From: Tetrahymena elliotti 4EA
Lineage: Eukaryota; Ciliophora; Oligohymenophorea; Hymenostomatida; Tetrahymenidae
NCBI GenBank assembly: GCA_000231825.2
Contig: JH720335.1
Location: forward strand, 502,210 to 566,209
Length of the DNA: 64,000 bases
Direction of reading: 5' to 3'
Notes under the pieces: model-generated
What the model saw: only the letters and a program-made list of their open reading frames with translations
What the model was told of the DNA's origin: nothing
The model's database searches: none
In this document: piece after piece, positions 1 to 13,299 of the stretch
How the letters are laid out: each line of letters starts with the position of its first letter
Position numbering within the stretch: the stretch's first letter is position 1
Program-made: the position numbers and the translations under genes

Positions 1-1476
1 ATTCTGACTTCAATTTTTATTCATGAGTAATATCTTATTTTCAAAAATAGAGAGAGTCATTGTTATTTTAATATTAACTTATTTATTACAAATAGATTTA
101 ATTTCAATTCAACTATTAGCTTATATTTTCTAAAGACATCAAATTAATAGAAAAAATTGTAAGCAAATTAATTCAAATTGCTTTTCTTCAATCAACACCA
201 AATTTGTTTATTGAAATAACAAATTTAAATTCTTTAATTTTCTGCAATTAGATAAATAATATGATTAATTTCTAAAATTTTTTTTTAATACTAAGTAAAT
301 TTAGGAATGTCAATTCACCATCTAAAAAACTAGATTGAAATTAATTTAAAAGTAATTTTTATTTCTTATTTTTAATATTTAATTTCAATAAAACTAAAAA
401 TAATTTACTTCTAAAGTTTATTTTTTATAAATTTGAACCAAATAACCATCAAATTTTCAAAATTATTTTAAAAGCTTCAATTTGTTTTGCTTATTTAAAA
501 TTTTGTTACAATTTTTCAGAAATTTATTAAAAGCTAAAGGAGTCACAATATAAACTATAAATATTTGCAAGCCTTTTCTATTTTCTAGGAATAAATAATA
601 GTTATGATTATTATTTTTGAGTGGATATTCTTTGTTTTTTAATTCATATATTTAATTTTAAATTTTTGTGGTTATTAATGGAATTTTTGATAAGTTTAGC
701 TAAGTATTTAAAAAATACTTTTTTAAAAATTAAGGCTTTTTTTTACATAACTAACTTTTTTTAATTTCAATAAGCAATTTGATCAAATAATTTCATGATA
801 TGGCAATTTGAATTTTTGAGTTTTATATTTAATATTAAATACATTTATAAAACTTTTTAGATAGGGCTTTTATGTTTTTTTTCTAAAGTTGATATTCTCA
901 ATTTTATTCGAATGTTTAATAACCATAAAATCCTTTAGCTATGTGTTTGATTGATTGAAAGGTATAGAACTAATTTGATAATTAGTTTATTAAATTTCAT
1001 CAAATTAAATTGGTAAATTAAATTTTTTTAATTTCAAAAAAACTTCGTTTTAAATGTTTTACGAATAATTGAAATAAACCAAAAGACTATTATGATGTAT
1101 GATAAACTAAATATAACTTAGAGATTACTTTTTTCACAACATTTTTCATCCAAAGCAAGAAATAAATAGCTCACTGTATTTGTATTTACACTAATCTTTT
1201 ATAGAATTTTAAACAATTTCTATCTAATAAATTACTGGTTTTTCTTTTATTATTTTGAATTGATATGATTAATAAGTTAATTAATTTATTTTAAGAAATT
1301 CACATAAGTAGAATAAAAGGAACTTTCTTATTTTTTGGCAAAGGATAAACAACAAATCAAATAAATATTGATTCACTTCTTGTTTCATCTCTTGGAATCA
1401 TTTTTTAAATATATCATTACATTGAATTTTATAGAATTGCAAATCCTACCTTTGATCCTTTTCCAATAAAAGTGTT
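1..1476. other. AT-rich non-coding stretch
   Basis: No reading frame in the ciliate code looks like protein here; the sequence is AT-rich with homopolymer runs. It lies upstream of the first channel gene and probably holds its promoter. I see no RNA gene. Confidence 0.5.
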
Positions 1477-4400
1477 ATGAACAGCTTTTTAGCAAGTAGA
1501 TTTAAGTAGAATAATGCATCTCTATTTACAAGCATTAATATTAATAGTACCAATTAAACTAGAAGAAAAAACAATAGCGTAGAAATGACTAATTTAAAAA
1601 AGCTTTAAGATAAACAAAACTAATTTTCTTAGTTTAATAAAATTGGCAAATCTCTAGATTCGCTTCTAGAAACATAATCTAAGGACATTAAATCCAATCA
1701 GCATCAAATTGGATAATTAAGTTAAGAATAAAAAAAAAGTATTAGATTGACAAACAGAATATTAAATTTCAGGGATATTATTAGATGTTTTGCATTATTT
1801 TTGATATTATTTATGTCTTCTCTAACGATAATATTTGATAACGCTGAGTGGACTTAAATGTGGTACTGTAGCTAAACATACATTCTATTTTTTAGCTTGT
1901 ATGTTGATTTATTTTTAATTTATTTCTATGGAGTCCAGTACAAGGGATAATATTTAAGTTCTATTAAATAAGTTTCTCTTTATTTAGTTAAGGAAAAATG
2001 GTTTATGATGCTTACTCCTGTATTTTCTTTCTCTATTTTCTGTCTAACAGGAACAAAATATAAGTTAATCCTTGTTTGTATATTTCCTGGCATAAAAGAA
2101 ATTAAATACATTATATAATCTACAGGTGAAAGAATTTTTAAATCAATCAGGCTCCTCTACATACTTAAATTATTGAACCTATTTTTAATGATTCTCTTTT
2201 TTGCACATTCTTTTGCTTGTTTCTGGATCTATGTCCCAAGCAAGCTAAATGTTCATACAAATTGGCTATTAAAATATGCACTCTATGATCAAAAATGGAG
2301 TGTTCAATATGTAAATGCTCTCTACTATATCACAATATCGATGGTAACAGTAGGCTATGGAGACATTTCACCAACTAATACAGAAGAAAAAATACTATGT
2401 TCTATCCTTATTGTATTACTTTGTGGTATTTACGGTTACTCGCTCAATTAGATAGGTGTAATATTCAATGAACTAAACAAGTAATTTTACATTATCTTTT
2501 ATAAATTTTGTTATAACTAAATTCTAAATTTCATTATTGATTTTCATCTAAATTTTATCTCTATCAAAAACTCCCAGATTTCTATAATCTATCTAGTAAA
2601 AGGTTTTCAAAAAAAGTTAGAAAGAGGGTGGCTTATTCAATAAAATTCTATTTTTTACAACTCATGTAACAAAAAAAAAATATAAACCAAAAAAATAGTA
2701 GTTTTCAATTAAATAGCCCTTTATCCTCCCTATTTATTTTAAAAAACAAATAAATACTAAGAAAATATTTTTACTTTAATTTTAGTTACTCATTTTTAAC
2801 TTTTAATGGTAAAAAAAATTCTGTAAAATTAAAAAAATATTTTGTTAATCTAGAAATAGCATTTCTATACAGCAGAAAAAAATATACATAAATAGATTCA
2901 TGCTTAGAAAGAATGTGAGTGAAAATTTACAGATAAGGATAAGAGAGTATTTGGATTATTATTGGTAAAAGAAATTTGATGATGATACTGAGGAAGAAGG
3001 ATTGAAAATTATTTAATCATTGAATTCTAATCTAAAAAAGTAGCTAATTTTTGAAAGCAATAACTTAGTTATTAGGGATTCTCCAATATTTGCATAGAAT
3101 TTTAGTCCTTAATTCTTGAATAAATTAACTTAAATTATTACTGAGTAGAAATACATGCCAGAAGAAATTATTTATGAGAAAGATAGTTCAGATTTAAATT
3201 CGATATTTTTTATAGAGCAAGGTGAAGTTCAAATCATAAATAATGGAAAAAACAAAACAGCTGTGATTTATGAATTAGCCAAAGGTAAATATTTTTATTT
3301 ATTATATGATTTAATTATTATTTTACTTTAAAGGATAAAATTTTGGTTATTATTCATTCTTTACTGGCTAACCTAGAGAGTTTACTACTGTAAGCAAGAG
3401 TTTTTCAGCAATTTTAAAAATTGATTTAGAACCTTTTTTAGAGCTATTGAAAGAATTCGAAGAAGATTAAGAGAAATATTATTATATTAGAGATATGATT
3501 AATTATAGCAGTTAATATGATTTAATTAATCAGGCATGTTCAGAATGCTCATAAAATAACCATTTAATTAATAGTTGTCCTAAAATACATTATTGTTGTG
3601 ACAGAATTCAACTGGTGAAGAGTTAATATTCATTAAGTAGTATGCAAGTAGATAGAGACACTACTTACCAAAGATAAAAGCAAAGAAAAACAGGGAATAA
3701 ATCTTAAATAGTAAAGTTATTAGATAAATATGTAGATTTTGCTGTTACTTTTGATGAAGCTCTCAATGAATATGAAGATAAATTCTTGTAATCCTTTTAT
3801 GACAAAATGGAAGTTTAGACACCAAATAGTAATGAAGATGAGATTAATTAAAAAAAAGATTTTATGTAGTTCGTATCATAAATAGCAGAAGAATAACCTT
3901 CAGAAATATTTTCAAACATTTTAGATGTAAACGAAAAGAGAAAATAATTCTTAAGTACACGCACTATAACTTAAGGAAGCTAGTTGAGAGAAGAATTTTC
4001 AAAAAAGCAATACTAAACTATTGAAAAATCTATAGTTTTTGATGAAACATCTCTAGGAGATAACATAAGAGGAAGAATGAATTCAGGAAATGTTTCTTAA
4101 AGCAGTTATAATAATATTCAATCAAATAAAGATCCAAACTCTAACATTAATCTTGCATCAAAATTAAATTAGTATTTTTATCAAAATAATGATGAAAGTC
4201 CATCTGAAAACAATAAACGTAATTTTCAATTATTTACTTTCTCATTAAGTTAAATTATGAGTTTTACAAATTCCATTAAAAATAACTTTACAGTAAACAA
4301 ACAAAGAAGTATTTTTTTATAGATTACTACTTTAGTATTTTTTAATCGATTTGTTTTGAATAAATTAAACGAAATTGAATTGTTTAAAATATTTCTGAGA

Positions 4401-5641
4401 AAATTTAAAAAAAAAATGTTTTTATTTATTTTTGAATTAATTGGTTTTGCTTTTTATGGGAAAAAATATTATTTTATTTATTTAAAATAAAATTAGTTGT
4501 TAGACTGTAAAGTGTAGTAAGAAACTTGGATGATATGTAAATTCCTATGATAGAAACTCCAATTTCTAGATTTACTAAATTGAATTCAAAGAGAGAGAGA
4601 TCTATTAAATCTTTTTAAAGAATGATAAGTGATAGTATGAGTATAAAAAAAGAGAGTGATTTAAAAGTAAATATAGAAAAATCAAAGATACAAAATGACT
4701 TTTCAAATATAGATACTGAGATTATAAATCCATTGGATGAAAGCATAAATAATTATAGCCTACTTAGCAGAAGAAAATTATAAAAATTAGAATACGATAC
4801 AATGAAGATGATGAAAATATATTTTATTAGAGATAATTATCCAAATATTATACAAAAGTTTAACTTAACTAATCGTTACTATAGCTTTTAAATAAAACAT
4901 TAATCTTAAATAAAACTAACTTCAAATGACAATTCTAAGATTGATTGTGTTATGGATCAAGGAGAAAAATCTAATTAGGAAAATATGCTGTTGTCTTCCT
5001 AAAAATAAAATTAAAATGGCCATGAGTTGATTGAACCTCGAAGTGCAATTAGAATGCTTTCAGGTTCTAGGCTTTTTAGGTAATCAACTATTAATATAAT
5101 TTAATAGAGTAATAATACCAAAAGTAAGGCCCGAAGCATATTTAGAAAGTTTATTAATGAGAATAGACAATCCCAAAGCAACAACACTTCGTTTAATTCA
5201 AGTCAACCTGAAAATGAAAATAACAAAGTTGATGAATAAGAGAGTGTAAATAATAGAAAATCAACTTTCAAATCAAATTAGAGCAAGATTTAAAATATTT
5301 TGATGACTGAAAATTCTAATTAAATTTAAGATATTGATAATGTAAGTAGTCATGATAAATCGATTTTCTATTAACAAGTAAGAGAAGCTAATGACCTCTA
5401 ATAAAGTGAAATCTAAAATGAATCAAGTATTAACTTTTTCCAAAACTAGTAAATATAAAATAAAATGTTAGAAACTTCATCTATTATTTCTACAAGAACA
5501 ATTTAAAATGATGTCTAACAATCCTAAAAAACTGATTTTAACAGATAAATTGAAGGTACATCAAAATTTGAATTAGATGGAAAATCTAATAAAGAATCCA
5601 ATAGAATTATATGCAAATTTGATTCATTTTCTGACATATGA
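1477..5641 (+). CDS. Cyclic-nucleotide-domain potassium channel
   Basis: A voltage-gated-type K+ channel with a C-terminal cyclic-nucleotide-binding domain (CNBD), expected in the plasma or ciliary membrane. Exons by eye: 1477-2480, 2854-3284, 3334-4443, 4497-5641, summing to 1230 codons (1229 aa). The last intron (donor GTTTTG) is the least certain. The start follows an in-frame TGA. The first ~110 residues are Gln/Ser-rich, then come hydrophobic segments S1-S5, the pore with TVGYGD at about residue 291, and S6. The C-linker (INRFMLRKNVSENLQIR) follows, then a CNBD at about 420-530 containing FGYYSFFTGQPREFTT. A CCHC zinc-knuckle-like motif (C-x2-C-x4-H-x4-C) sits at about 547-560, before a long Asn/Gln/Ser-rich tail. 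The canonical filter predicts K+ selectivity. The phosphate-binding cassette keeps an Arg in altered surroundings, so ligand binding is plausible but unproven. Confidence 0.88.
3537..3576 (+). other. CCHC zinc-knuckle-like motif after the CNBD
   Basis: Within the channel gene, directly after the CNBD, the codons give C-x2-C-x4-H-x4-C (CSECSQNNHLINSC). The same spacing occurs at the same place in the second channel at 31511-31552. Confidence 0.7.
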
Positions 5642-6358
5642 AAATTTCATACTTTAATTCTCTTTCAAATGTTTATTTTTTGTATTTTATTTAGAATAAT
5701 TGTTAATAAACCAAAAATTTAATCAAAAAATAAGTTAAAATAGCATTTTCATTTTATTTAAAATGTTTTTCTAAACAAAAAATGTATAAAAAAATAGACA
5801 AGGAATTTAATGAATTTACCAAAAACTATTTTGTTTTAAATAGTCAATTATCCCAAAATGATTTTTATTTAACTGAAAAATAATATACTGTAAACTCTCT
5901 TTATATTGGTTACAGTCTGTCAAATGAATTTTGGCAATAAAACCATGCAAAAATCTCAGCCCTATTATAAATTTTTTTTTATCTAAAATTCTGCTTTATT
6001 TTTGATATTTATGGTACATCTTGAAAATTCAACATTTTAATTTTGATTTGGAAATAAATGATTTAATTTTTAATTATTTTAATGAACTTTTATTAAATAA
6101 AAGTTTTGAAAATATTTGAATATGAGCAGAAAAGTAATTTTTAGATAATAGTAATGAAGGAAATGAATGATAAAGTAGATGAGTAACCATATCTTTGATA
6201 AAATAAAATATTTAATAAAAAAGGTAACAAAAATACAAATTTTAATTATAAAATGACTGACTGGCTGCCTGAATTAATATTTTATCAAATTTTTAACATT
6301 TTTCTTTGAAAATAGTTTTGCTTTTTCTATCAAATAAATTAATTCAAAATTTGATTTA
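5642..6358. other. Convergent intergenic stretch
   Basis: AT-rich DNA between the ends of two convergent genes. No coding segment is seen; presumably it holds both 3' untranslated regions. Confidence 0.5.
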
Positions 6359-8889
6359 TCACTCGAAGACACAATCTTCATCTACATCAGCTTCAACAGC
6401 TTCAGGGACAATTGGTCTTGGATTTTCTTCTTCGTATGTCTTTTCCCATTCTTCGTCGTTGAAGTTTTCTGGGTCTTCTGCAGTTTCTTTGGCTTCTGCA
6501 AGTTTGTTACCTTTATCGGTTTCCCAAGCTTCTAATTCAGCTTCTTTCTTTTTAATTTCTTCAATACGATCATCGTACTGTTGACGACGAATTTCGATAT
6601 CAGTTTTACGAAGACGGCAAGTATCTTGTAACCATTTAAAGAGACGAGCATATCCAATATTATATTCTTCCACTTAAACCTTGTCATACTTTTCTAATTT
6701 AGCAGTGATTCTATTAACAAATGCATATGGTTTAACCTTATTAGGCTTGGGGCCTTAATGGTTATACTCAACGACCTTATTGATAAAGCTTTCATTAAGA
6801 AGTTTCTTGACTTCTTTCCAGTTCAGAACATGAGTTCCAGCAATATTTATTTCTTCCATGGTGTAACCCAACAAGTAAAGAATATTTTATAAAATTCCAG
6901 GGAACTTCAAGATACGGTAATGAGATAACTCAAAAATGTACTTTTAAATATCTTCTTCACGAAGAAGTTCCTTTTAACGTTCAAGACGGACACATTCTAA
7001 GCGATATTAATATTCTTTTTCGTTATTTGCTTCCTTTAAGTGATCGTAGTCAGGCTTCTTTTCATCTTCAGCCTTTTCTTCTTCATCATTAAGTTAATCG
7101 AGACGCTCCTTAGGAACTTCCTTCAAGTAAGCAATTTAGCGATCAATATCATCACTGAGTAATTTGTATTCCATATTTTCCCAGCTTTATGCAAAAAGTT
7201 TAACGTAATCTTCTAAATAAGTAATATCTTGAGGAGGAATACCACGATCTTATCCCATAGTATCAGCACATACAACATATTCCTTTAATTCATACATAAA
7301 TTCTTATTCTTTAGGTTCTTCAGGATATTCAGAAAGCATTTGCTCAAGTTCAGCTTATTTAGCAGCAATAGCTTCTTCATCACCTTCAAGAGCTTCAATT
7401 TCTTTCTTAAATTCTTCTTCCTTTTCCTTCTTTTCAGTCTCCCACTTATCGTGCTCAGCTTAAAATTCTTGTCTCTTAGTAAGAGCATCATTAAAGAATT
7501 CTTCCTATTATTATTGTTAAAACAAAAAGAATTTTAATTTCAAATAAAATTATTTTTTTAATATTTCTACCTTCAAATAAGACTTGTATTTCAAAGGGAA
7601 AGCAATGTAAGAACCAAGTTTGGGAATTTTGAAGTAAGTCATTCTGGGTTCCTTAACCAAATCAGGTACATAAACGTAAGTAGGTGGAATAGGAGATTCA
7701 TCTTCTTCGTTTCTTGGTTCAGGTTCTTTGAATACAGCAGCTGTAATGCTTTCTTCTTCCTTAGCAGAAAGAGTTCTACCTATTTTTCATAATAAAATCA
7801 AAATAGATTATTAATAAAAATGAAAACAATCTGATTGTTATTAATATTTTTTGAATAAAATCAAAATCAATATCTCAATAATTAAAGAATTTGATTGTAA
7901 AAGACATTTTTTAAAATCTCATTTTATTTTTTGAATAAAGTTAAAATCTGTTATCAACTCAAAATCAATCTCTCAATTATCAATGAAGAAAGAATGTTTT
8001 TTTGAAAGATATTTATCAACAAACATCTAGTTATATTTTTTGAATAAAATCAAAATCTATCATCAATTTAAAATCTATCTATCTATCTATCAATTAATTA
8101 TTTATTTGTTTGTTTTTTGTTTATTTTTTAATAAAATTGCTTGAATATTTCAACTTAAATAAAAGAAATTGTTTTAATAAAAGTTACCTTCCATAATATT
8201 TTTTTGACTTGTAGAGTAACCAATATAATTAATGACTTTATCTTTTTCCTAATCGAGGTGAGCCTTTTCGTCTTCTTCCTCTTCGTTAATTTTTTTAACT
8301 TGGTAGTCTTTTAAACCAATATAAACTCCAGTTAATCCTTTTCTTTCTTCAAGGAAGTTAGGGAATTCGTGGCTAAGAAGAACATCGTGGTATTCTTCGT
8401 TAACAATTTTTTACTAGAAATTCTTATCAATTTATTCATCAAGAAGCTTTGTTTCTTCATTAATTTAATTTTCCTTTTAAAGTCTATCAAGTTCTTCCTT
8501 GTATTCCTTCTTTAAGTTTTCTTTTTCTTTGAGGGTATCATCTAATCTATTTTCGTTGTTTACTGAAACTGAATAATTCAAAAGCCACTTTGCTAAGAAA
8601 TCAACTGGGAACTTAGGCTTTTCCTAATATAAAACAGCTAAGCCCTTAGCCAAAACTTTGCCAATATTATCTTGCTTAAGATACTTATAATATAATAAAT
8701 AAGATTAAATGACCCATATTTCAAATATTCAAATTAATCAAATAAACTAAAAGGAATTTAAAAATGTGGAGGCTTTTCCTCATTCAGTTTAAGCTTTGAA
8801 AGATGTTTAAATTTCCTATTAGATGAATGTTAATAATGATTTGATGTATTTACCTAAATATCTACTTTATCAGTTGCAAAAGTGCTCAT
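6359..8889 (-). CDS. Dpy-30 plus GAF domain protein, radial spoke protein 2-like
   Basis: Exons on the minus strand: 8889-8854, 8683-8188, 7779-7571 and 7504-6359, giving 628 aa. After a 12-residue first exon comes a Dpy-30 motif at about residues 13-50 (YLKQDNIGKVLAKGLAVLYQ, then PVDFLAKWLLNYS), a helical dimerisation module. A Glu/Lys-rich helix and a GAF-like region follow (GLTGVYIGLKDYQVKKI, later KLGSYIAFPLKYKSYLK). The C-terminal half is charged, helical and acidic at its end. Dpy-30 followed by GAF is the architecture of Chlamydomonas radial spoke protein 2, a scaffold of the axonemal radial spoke, so a ciliary role is inferred. Codon use is much richer in G and C than in neighbouring genes, as in highly expressed Tetrahymena genes. 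Another Dpy-30 ciliary protein remains possible. Confidence 0.7.
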
Positions 8890-9510
8890 TTATCAAACAA
8901 ACAAAATTCTATCTCTATAAAAACAATAACTTTTCTTTATTTTAATAATTATTATTATTATCAAATATTAATGAAATTAGTTTTATATTTTTGCATGGGC
9001 GTTTGCTAATATGCTGTTTGTTTGTTAATCAATCAAAATCAAATGAACTTTTAGAATCACAAAATAAAGCATGCATGCATGGAAATATATAACTAACATT
9101 CACTCAGCTACTAAAAAATTATTTAATTTTATTTAATTTTTCAAAGAATCTTTATTCAAAATTAAAACTGAAAAATCACATTTTTAAAGCAATTTTCATT
9201 TTATTTATTTTATCAATTTTTTTAAATTCATTTCAAAGCAAATATTCTTCAATTTGTTTTTTTTTAAAATTATTTCTCTTTTCAAATTTTTGTGTTTTTG
9301 TTTTTTTGAATAAAATTTTTGGAATTTTTTAAAATTATTTTCAAAAAGAGAAATTTGAATTAAAAAAAGGCTGTTTAAAATAGCATAAGATAAATCGTTG
9401 TTTTTTTAGTTATAAAATTAATTGATTGATTGATAATATTGTTAATTTTTGCAACCAAAAATTTAAAAATCTTTAATTTTGATAAAAAAAAGTAAATTTA
9501 TTCAAAAGAA
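8890..9510. promoter_or_regulatory. Divergent promoter region
   Basis: About 620 bp between two divergently starting genes. It is very AT-rich and includes a short GCATGCATGCATG alternating palindrome near 9070. It presumably holds both promoters; no specific site is recognised. Confidence 0.4.
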
Positions 9511-10352
9511 ATGGCTGATAAAAAAATATTTAGGGAAATAGAAGGTATATTTGGTTGGATTGAAGAGATCAACAAATAGTAGAATAAGGATGAAGACTCT
9601 ACACAATTAGATTGGAAGTAATAGTTGACAGAATTCTTTAAATTTATTGGAGTTGATGATATAACTGAAGTTAATTTCCATATTTTTTATACGATTTATA
9701 AATGATTCATTTTACCTCTAATAAATTTTTTGTTAATGAGGCGAACACAATCAAATTAATATCATTCGTAGCTGATGAATATTTAACCAATAATAATTAA
9801 ATATAGGAAGAAATTAATGCCTTAAATGAATTAGCCATGATCAAAAAAGAAGAATAGCTCAAAAGAGAAAAGCATCAAGAAAATAAATATAGAGATTATA
9901 ATGAAGATAGTAAGCTTACTTATAAAGATTTAATGAGAGTCTTCATCCCAGATGATGATCTCACAGAAAAATAAATAGAAACTGATTTAGAAAAGGAAAA
10001 AAAAGAGCTAATGAATGCATTTAGAATACTTACTCCTAATAAAAGTGGTGATACAATTGAAATTTCAAGACTAAAAAAGATGATCTTTTTGCATGAAAAA
10101 GAATACACTGGCTAAAAGCTACCAAGACATGGCCAAAATGAAAAAGAAGAATAAAAAGAAAAAGAGGTATAATTTATAAAATTATTTGTGATCACTTTAA
10201 TAAAGACTTGTTTATATTTAAAAAAATTATTAATACAGAGAGCAATGCAAAAAATAGAAGATATATTAAGCGATCTTAAAATGGAAGGAGGAGGATCTGA
10301 TACATTTAATTTCAAGGAATATTTAGATGATTAATTCAAAATAAAAAAATGA
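9511..10352 (+). CDS. Degenerate EF-hand-like protein
   Basis: A small acidic, Lys/Glu-rich protein of about 232 aa. Exons used: 9511-9669, 9741-10166, 10239-10352. Two helix-loop-helix stretches resemble an EF-hand pair: ELMNAFRILTPNKSGDTIEI, and a C-terminal IEDILSDLKMEGGGSDTF. Most calcium-ligating acidic positions of the loops are missing, so calcium binding is doubtful. The first junction is a problem. The frame must change between 9669 and 9741, and the only intron that works ends in GAG, an unusual acceptor. The sequence on both sides looks coding, so a one-base sequence error or a -1 frameshift near 9711 is an alternative. The second intron (GTATAA...ACAG) is normal. It is divergent from the Dpy-30 protein gene. 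Confidence 0.6.
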
Positions 10353-11377
10353 ATTTCATATTTAATTAACATAATGCATACAATTGTTAACAATTTCAAA
10401 TCAAAATTATACATTAATAAATAAGTCTAATAAGTTTGTTCTATAAGAAATATAATTATAAAGCATAACAGATACATAATAACAAAATATTTTAAACATC
10501 CCTTAAATCATCATTTGAATAGTTTAATAATAAAACTTAAATCTGATTAGCACATCAAATAATTTATAAAGTAATTGGTTTGATGTTATTGTCATAATTA
10601 AATTCCAATTCCATTTTTAATTGCATTCTTTTGAAGAAGCAAGATAAAATTTTAAGCAGTTTAACCAACCTACTTTATTGATGTGGACTTTGAAGATAAA
10701 ATTTATAGAGTGTTAAGCATAAAATAAAATATCTATTTTGATTGTACAATAATATCTTTAATTCTAAATAAATGCATCAAATAATTTAAATATTATTTGG
10801 TCAAAAATTAAATATTCAAAATTGCAACATTTTTTGAAGAATTGAGGGACATTATTTTAATCGTCTTTTTTTAATACAGATTTAATTTTATTCATTTAAT
10901 TAATAAAGTTTACAATTATTTTAGAATGGATTTCAATTTTTAATGAACAAACACATCAAGTAAGATTAGACCTCCAAATTAAATCATAACATTTGAAAAC
11001 TTTTAATATTATCTTTTCATGTTAATTGTTTCTGGACTTCTTGTGATCACTTTATTAATTAGCTAAATGCACTAAATTAACTTATTAATATCACTCTCAA
11101 TTATTTGAAAATACATTTTAGATTAGTTCTTAATATACTTTTCTTAAATTTTATAATAAAATTAAAAAATATTAAAAAATGATTGAAGATATACTTAAAC
11201 AAAAGAAATTAAATTACCTTAATAAAAAGGCTAAAATGAATAAATAGACAACAATCGTAAAGTAATTAAATCAATAATGAAAACAAATTTGAAATTTACT
11301 TTTTATTTTGTTAAGAATAAATACATATGAATAATTGAAGTATGAAATTTCAAAATACATTTAAGGGTATATAAAAA
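10353..11377. other. Convergent intergenic stretch
   Basis: About 1 kb of AT-rich DNA between convergent genes. I see no exon-like segment. Confidence 0.45.
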
Positions 11378-13015
11378 TCACTAATTATTTTCTTCACTAT
11401 TGCTACTATCATCAGGACTAGCCATTTGCTTGAATAATTGCAAATAGTAGCTGTGCAATAGAAGAACACTATTAAATATTTCAAAAATAGCACTTTCAAG
11501 CATGCAGCAGATGAACCCAAACCAGTAGAGAGATTATGCATTCAAGAATTTTCCAAATTAGAAATTCGGTGTATTTAAGTCTTGTATGTTATATGAATCG
11601 TTTAAAGTATTAGACTAAGAACTATTCTTATTAATGGAATAATGAATCAAGCAAGAAGAATATCCTAAAATTCCAAGGAAGAGAGTAAATAAGACGAACT
11701 TCAAATAGGAGTGCCATTAAAATTGAATTTTATTGTTTTGTTAGCTATCCTTTTAGATACATTTACTCCTAAGATTATTATGTATTTTTTCAAGGTATTT
11801 CTTATAGTTTGATATAAAGTCTCTTGGTATTGCTCTGTCAGATCTATCTGATTCTTCAGCTCTTTATATGGCATTTTCGTAGTTGGTTTTCTCATTACCT
11901 TTCCAATTCATTTCTTTGTCATAGGCTATATCTATATAAAGTTCCTTTGAGAGATAGCTCTTTTTGATAAATTGATCTAAGAGAAGCATGAAACCAAGAC
12001 TTTTCCATACCAAGTAGAATATGATAACTTCAACAGATTAGAAACGGAAATACAAACGAATCTAAAAAACAAATATAAGGGCAGACAAAGTAAGTGCTTG
12101 ACACACGAAGAAGATCTAAGAATATAATAAAATATTTTTATTGTATTCTTTAGGTTCTTTACCTCCTTCGTTGACATATGAGAGGACTTGAGTATTAAAG
12201 AAAAGGATTGAGCCTGAAAAGCTTTCTAAAATAATCCAGACAATAATATAAATATACATTAAACTGTACTACTCATCAACTTAACTCTCACCTTCAAAGT
12301 TGAAAAAAGGATATCTTATTACACAAATGTCTGCACTGGATAAGTAGAAACGAGTTTATTACTTTAATTGCTCACATTGGAAATCAGTAAAATTTTATAT
12401 TGAGCATTAATACTAAGATTCAGGAATAAGACTTTGATAAGAATTTCCTTCACCAAGTTATTAATTGTAAACAAAAACAACATCATAAAGATAAGATATA
12501 AAATAGCCTAATCCTCTGAACATTAAGAAATCTCTAAGAGCCATTATAATTTCAACTGTAATATTCATTTTTATACTATTTTCATAAGTCTTCAACTCTG
12601 ATATGCTCTCTGAGTCTAAATAATACTTACCACCTTTATTTTTTTTATTTTACAAATTATTTTGAATATGCTATTGAACATCTTCATCAAAATTTTTTAT
12701 GTTAGCAATATTATTCGATATATTTTTGACTCTATTTTTCTAATAGAAAAAGACCATCAACAGAATGCAGCATTTTAGTAAGCAGTAGGCATAGCATACA
12801 GTCATAACAATCATCATAGTATCATAATTAGGGCATTCCGAACGAAAAATGCAATTTGTCAGATCATTTTTGAAATCATTTATTAATATTTTAACCATAA
12901 AATCATAATATGTACATGAGTCATATGGGTTTTATATATTTATATTTGGATCATCAGAGTATGCACTAAATCTTTTTATATTTAATATCTCTTCTTTTGA
13001 AATTGTGCAAGTCAT
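11378..13015 (-). CDS. Multi-pass membrane protein, unrecognised
   Basis: One uninterrupted reading frame of 546 codons (ciliate code) from an ATG at 13015 that follows an in-frame TGA. The protein has several hydrophobic segments: near residues 65-95 (MMIVMTVCYAYCLLKCC), around the RDFLMFRGLGYFISYLYDVV stretch, YIYIIVWIILESFSGSILF, then FFVCQALTLSALIFVF, VIIFYLVWKSLGFMLLL, LFTLFLGILGYSSC and WFGFICCMLESAIFEI. A Cys-containing loop (CSIQNFTDFQCEQ) could be extracellular. I do not recognise the family; it looks like a ciliate-specific transmembrane protein. A coding-looking segment at about 13299-13165 (MINNIFFYLMKSQFTPINGR) lies just upstream on the same strand and is probably a 5' exon, perhaps joined by an intron to an acceptor near 13025. 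I could not fix that junction. Confidence 0.65.
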
Positions 13016-13164
13016 ACTAACAAATACCTTTTAAAAATATCACTCTTTACTCCTTTAAATCTACCTGTTTTTTCTTTAAAAATATTTGCTTATTTTTGAT
13101 ATTTATTTTTTGATACCTTTTTAAATGATAATAAAAGATCAGACTTGAGTGTAAATTTTTATCA

Positions 13165-13299
13165 ATTATAATTCGCAATTTCTTCATAATAATCTTTAAC
13201 TTTCTCAGTTAAGCTGATTAATTCATTGATTTTTATCTATCTTCCATTTATAGGAGTAAATTAGCTTTTCATCAAATAAAAAAAGATATTATTAATCAT
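13165..13299 (-). CDS. Probable 5' exon of the membrane protein
   Basis: Reads MINNIFFYLMKSQFTPINGR, then a helical stretch with ISLTEKVKDYYEE before a TGA. It sits just upstream of the 11378-13015 gene on the same strand. The splice junction is unresolved, so it could be separate or non-functional. Confidence 0.35.

Noticed and set aside
431..445. Possible tRNA B-box (minus-strand GGTTCAAAT)
   Set aside because: It lacks the following CC and no cloverleaf can be drawn around it. No tRNA gene was found in the window.
2173..2451. A 92-residue standalone K+ channel pore protein
   Set aside because: It ends at a TAG that is glutamine in this code. The frame continues both upstream to 1477 and downstream into the C-linker and CNBD.
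6306..6584. Plus-strand Ser-rich ORF
   Set aside because: It is the antisense shadow of the last exon of the Dpy-30/GAF gene, which has codon bias and homology on the minus strand.
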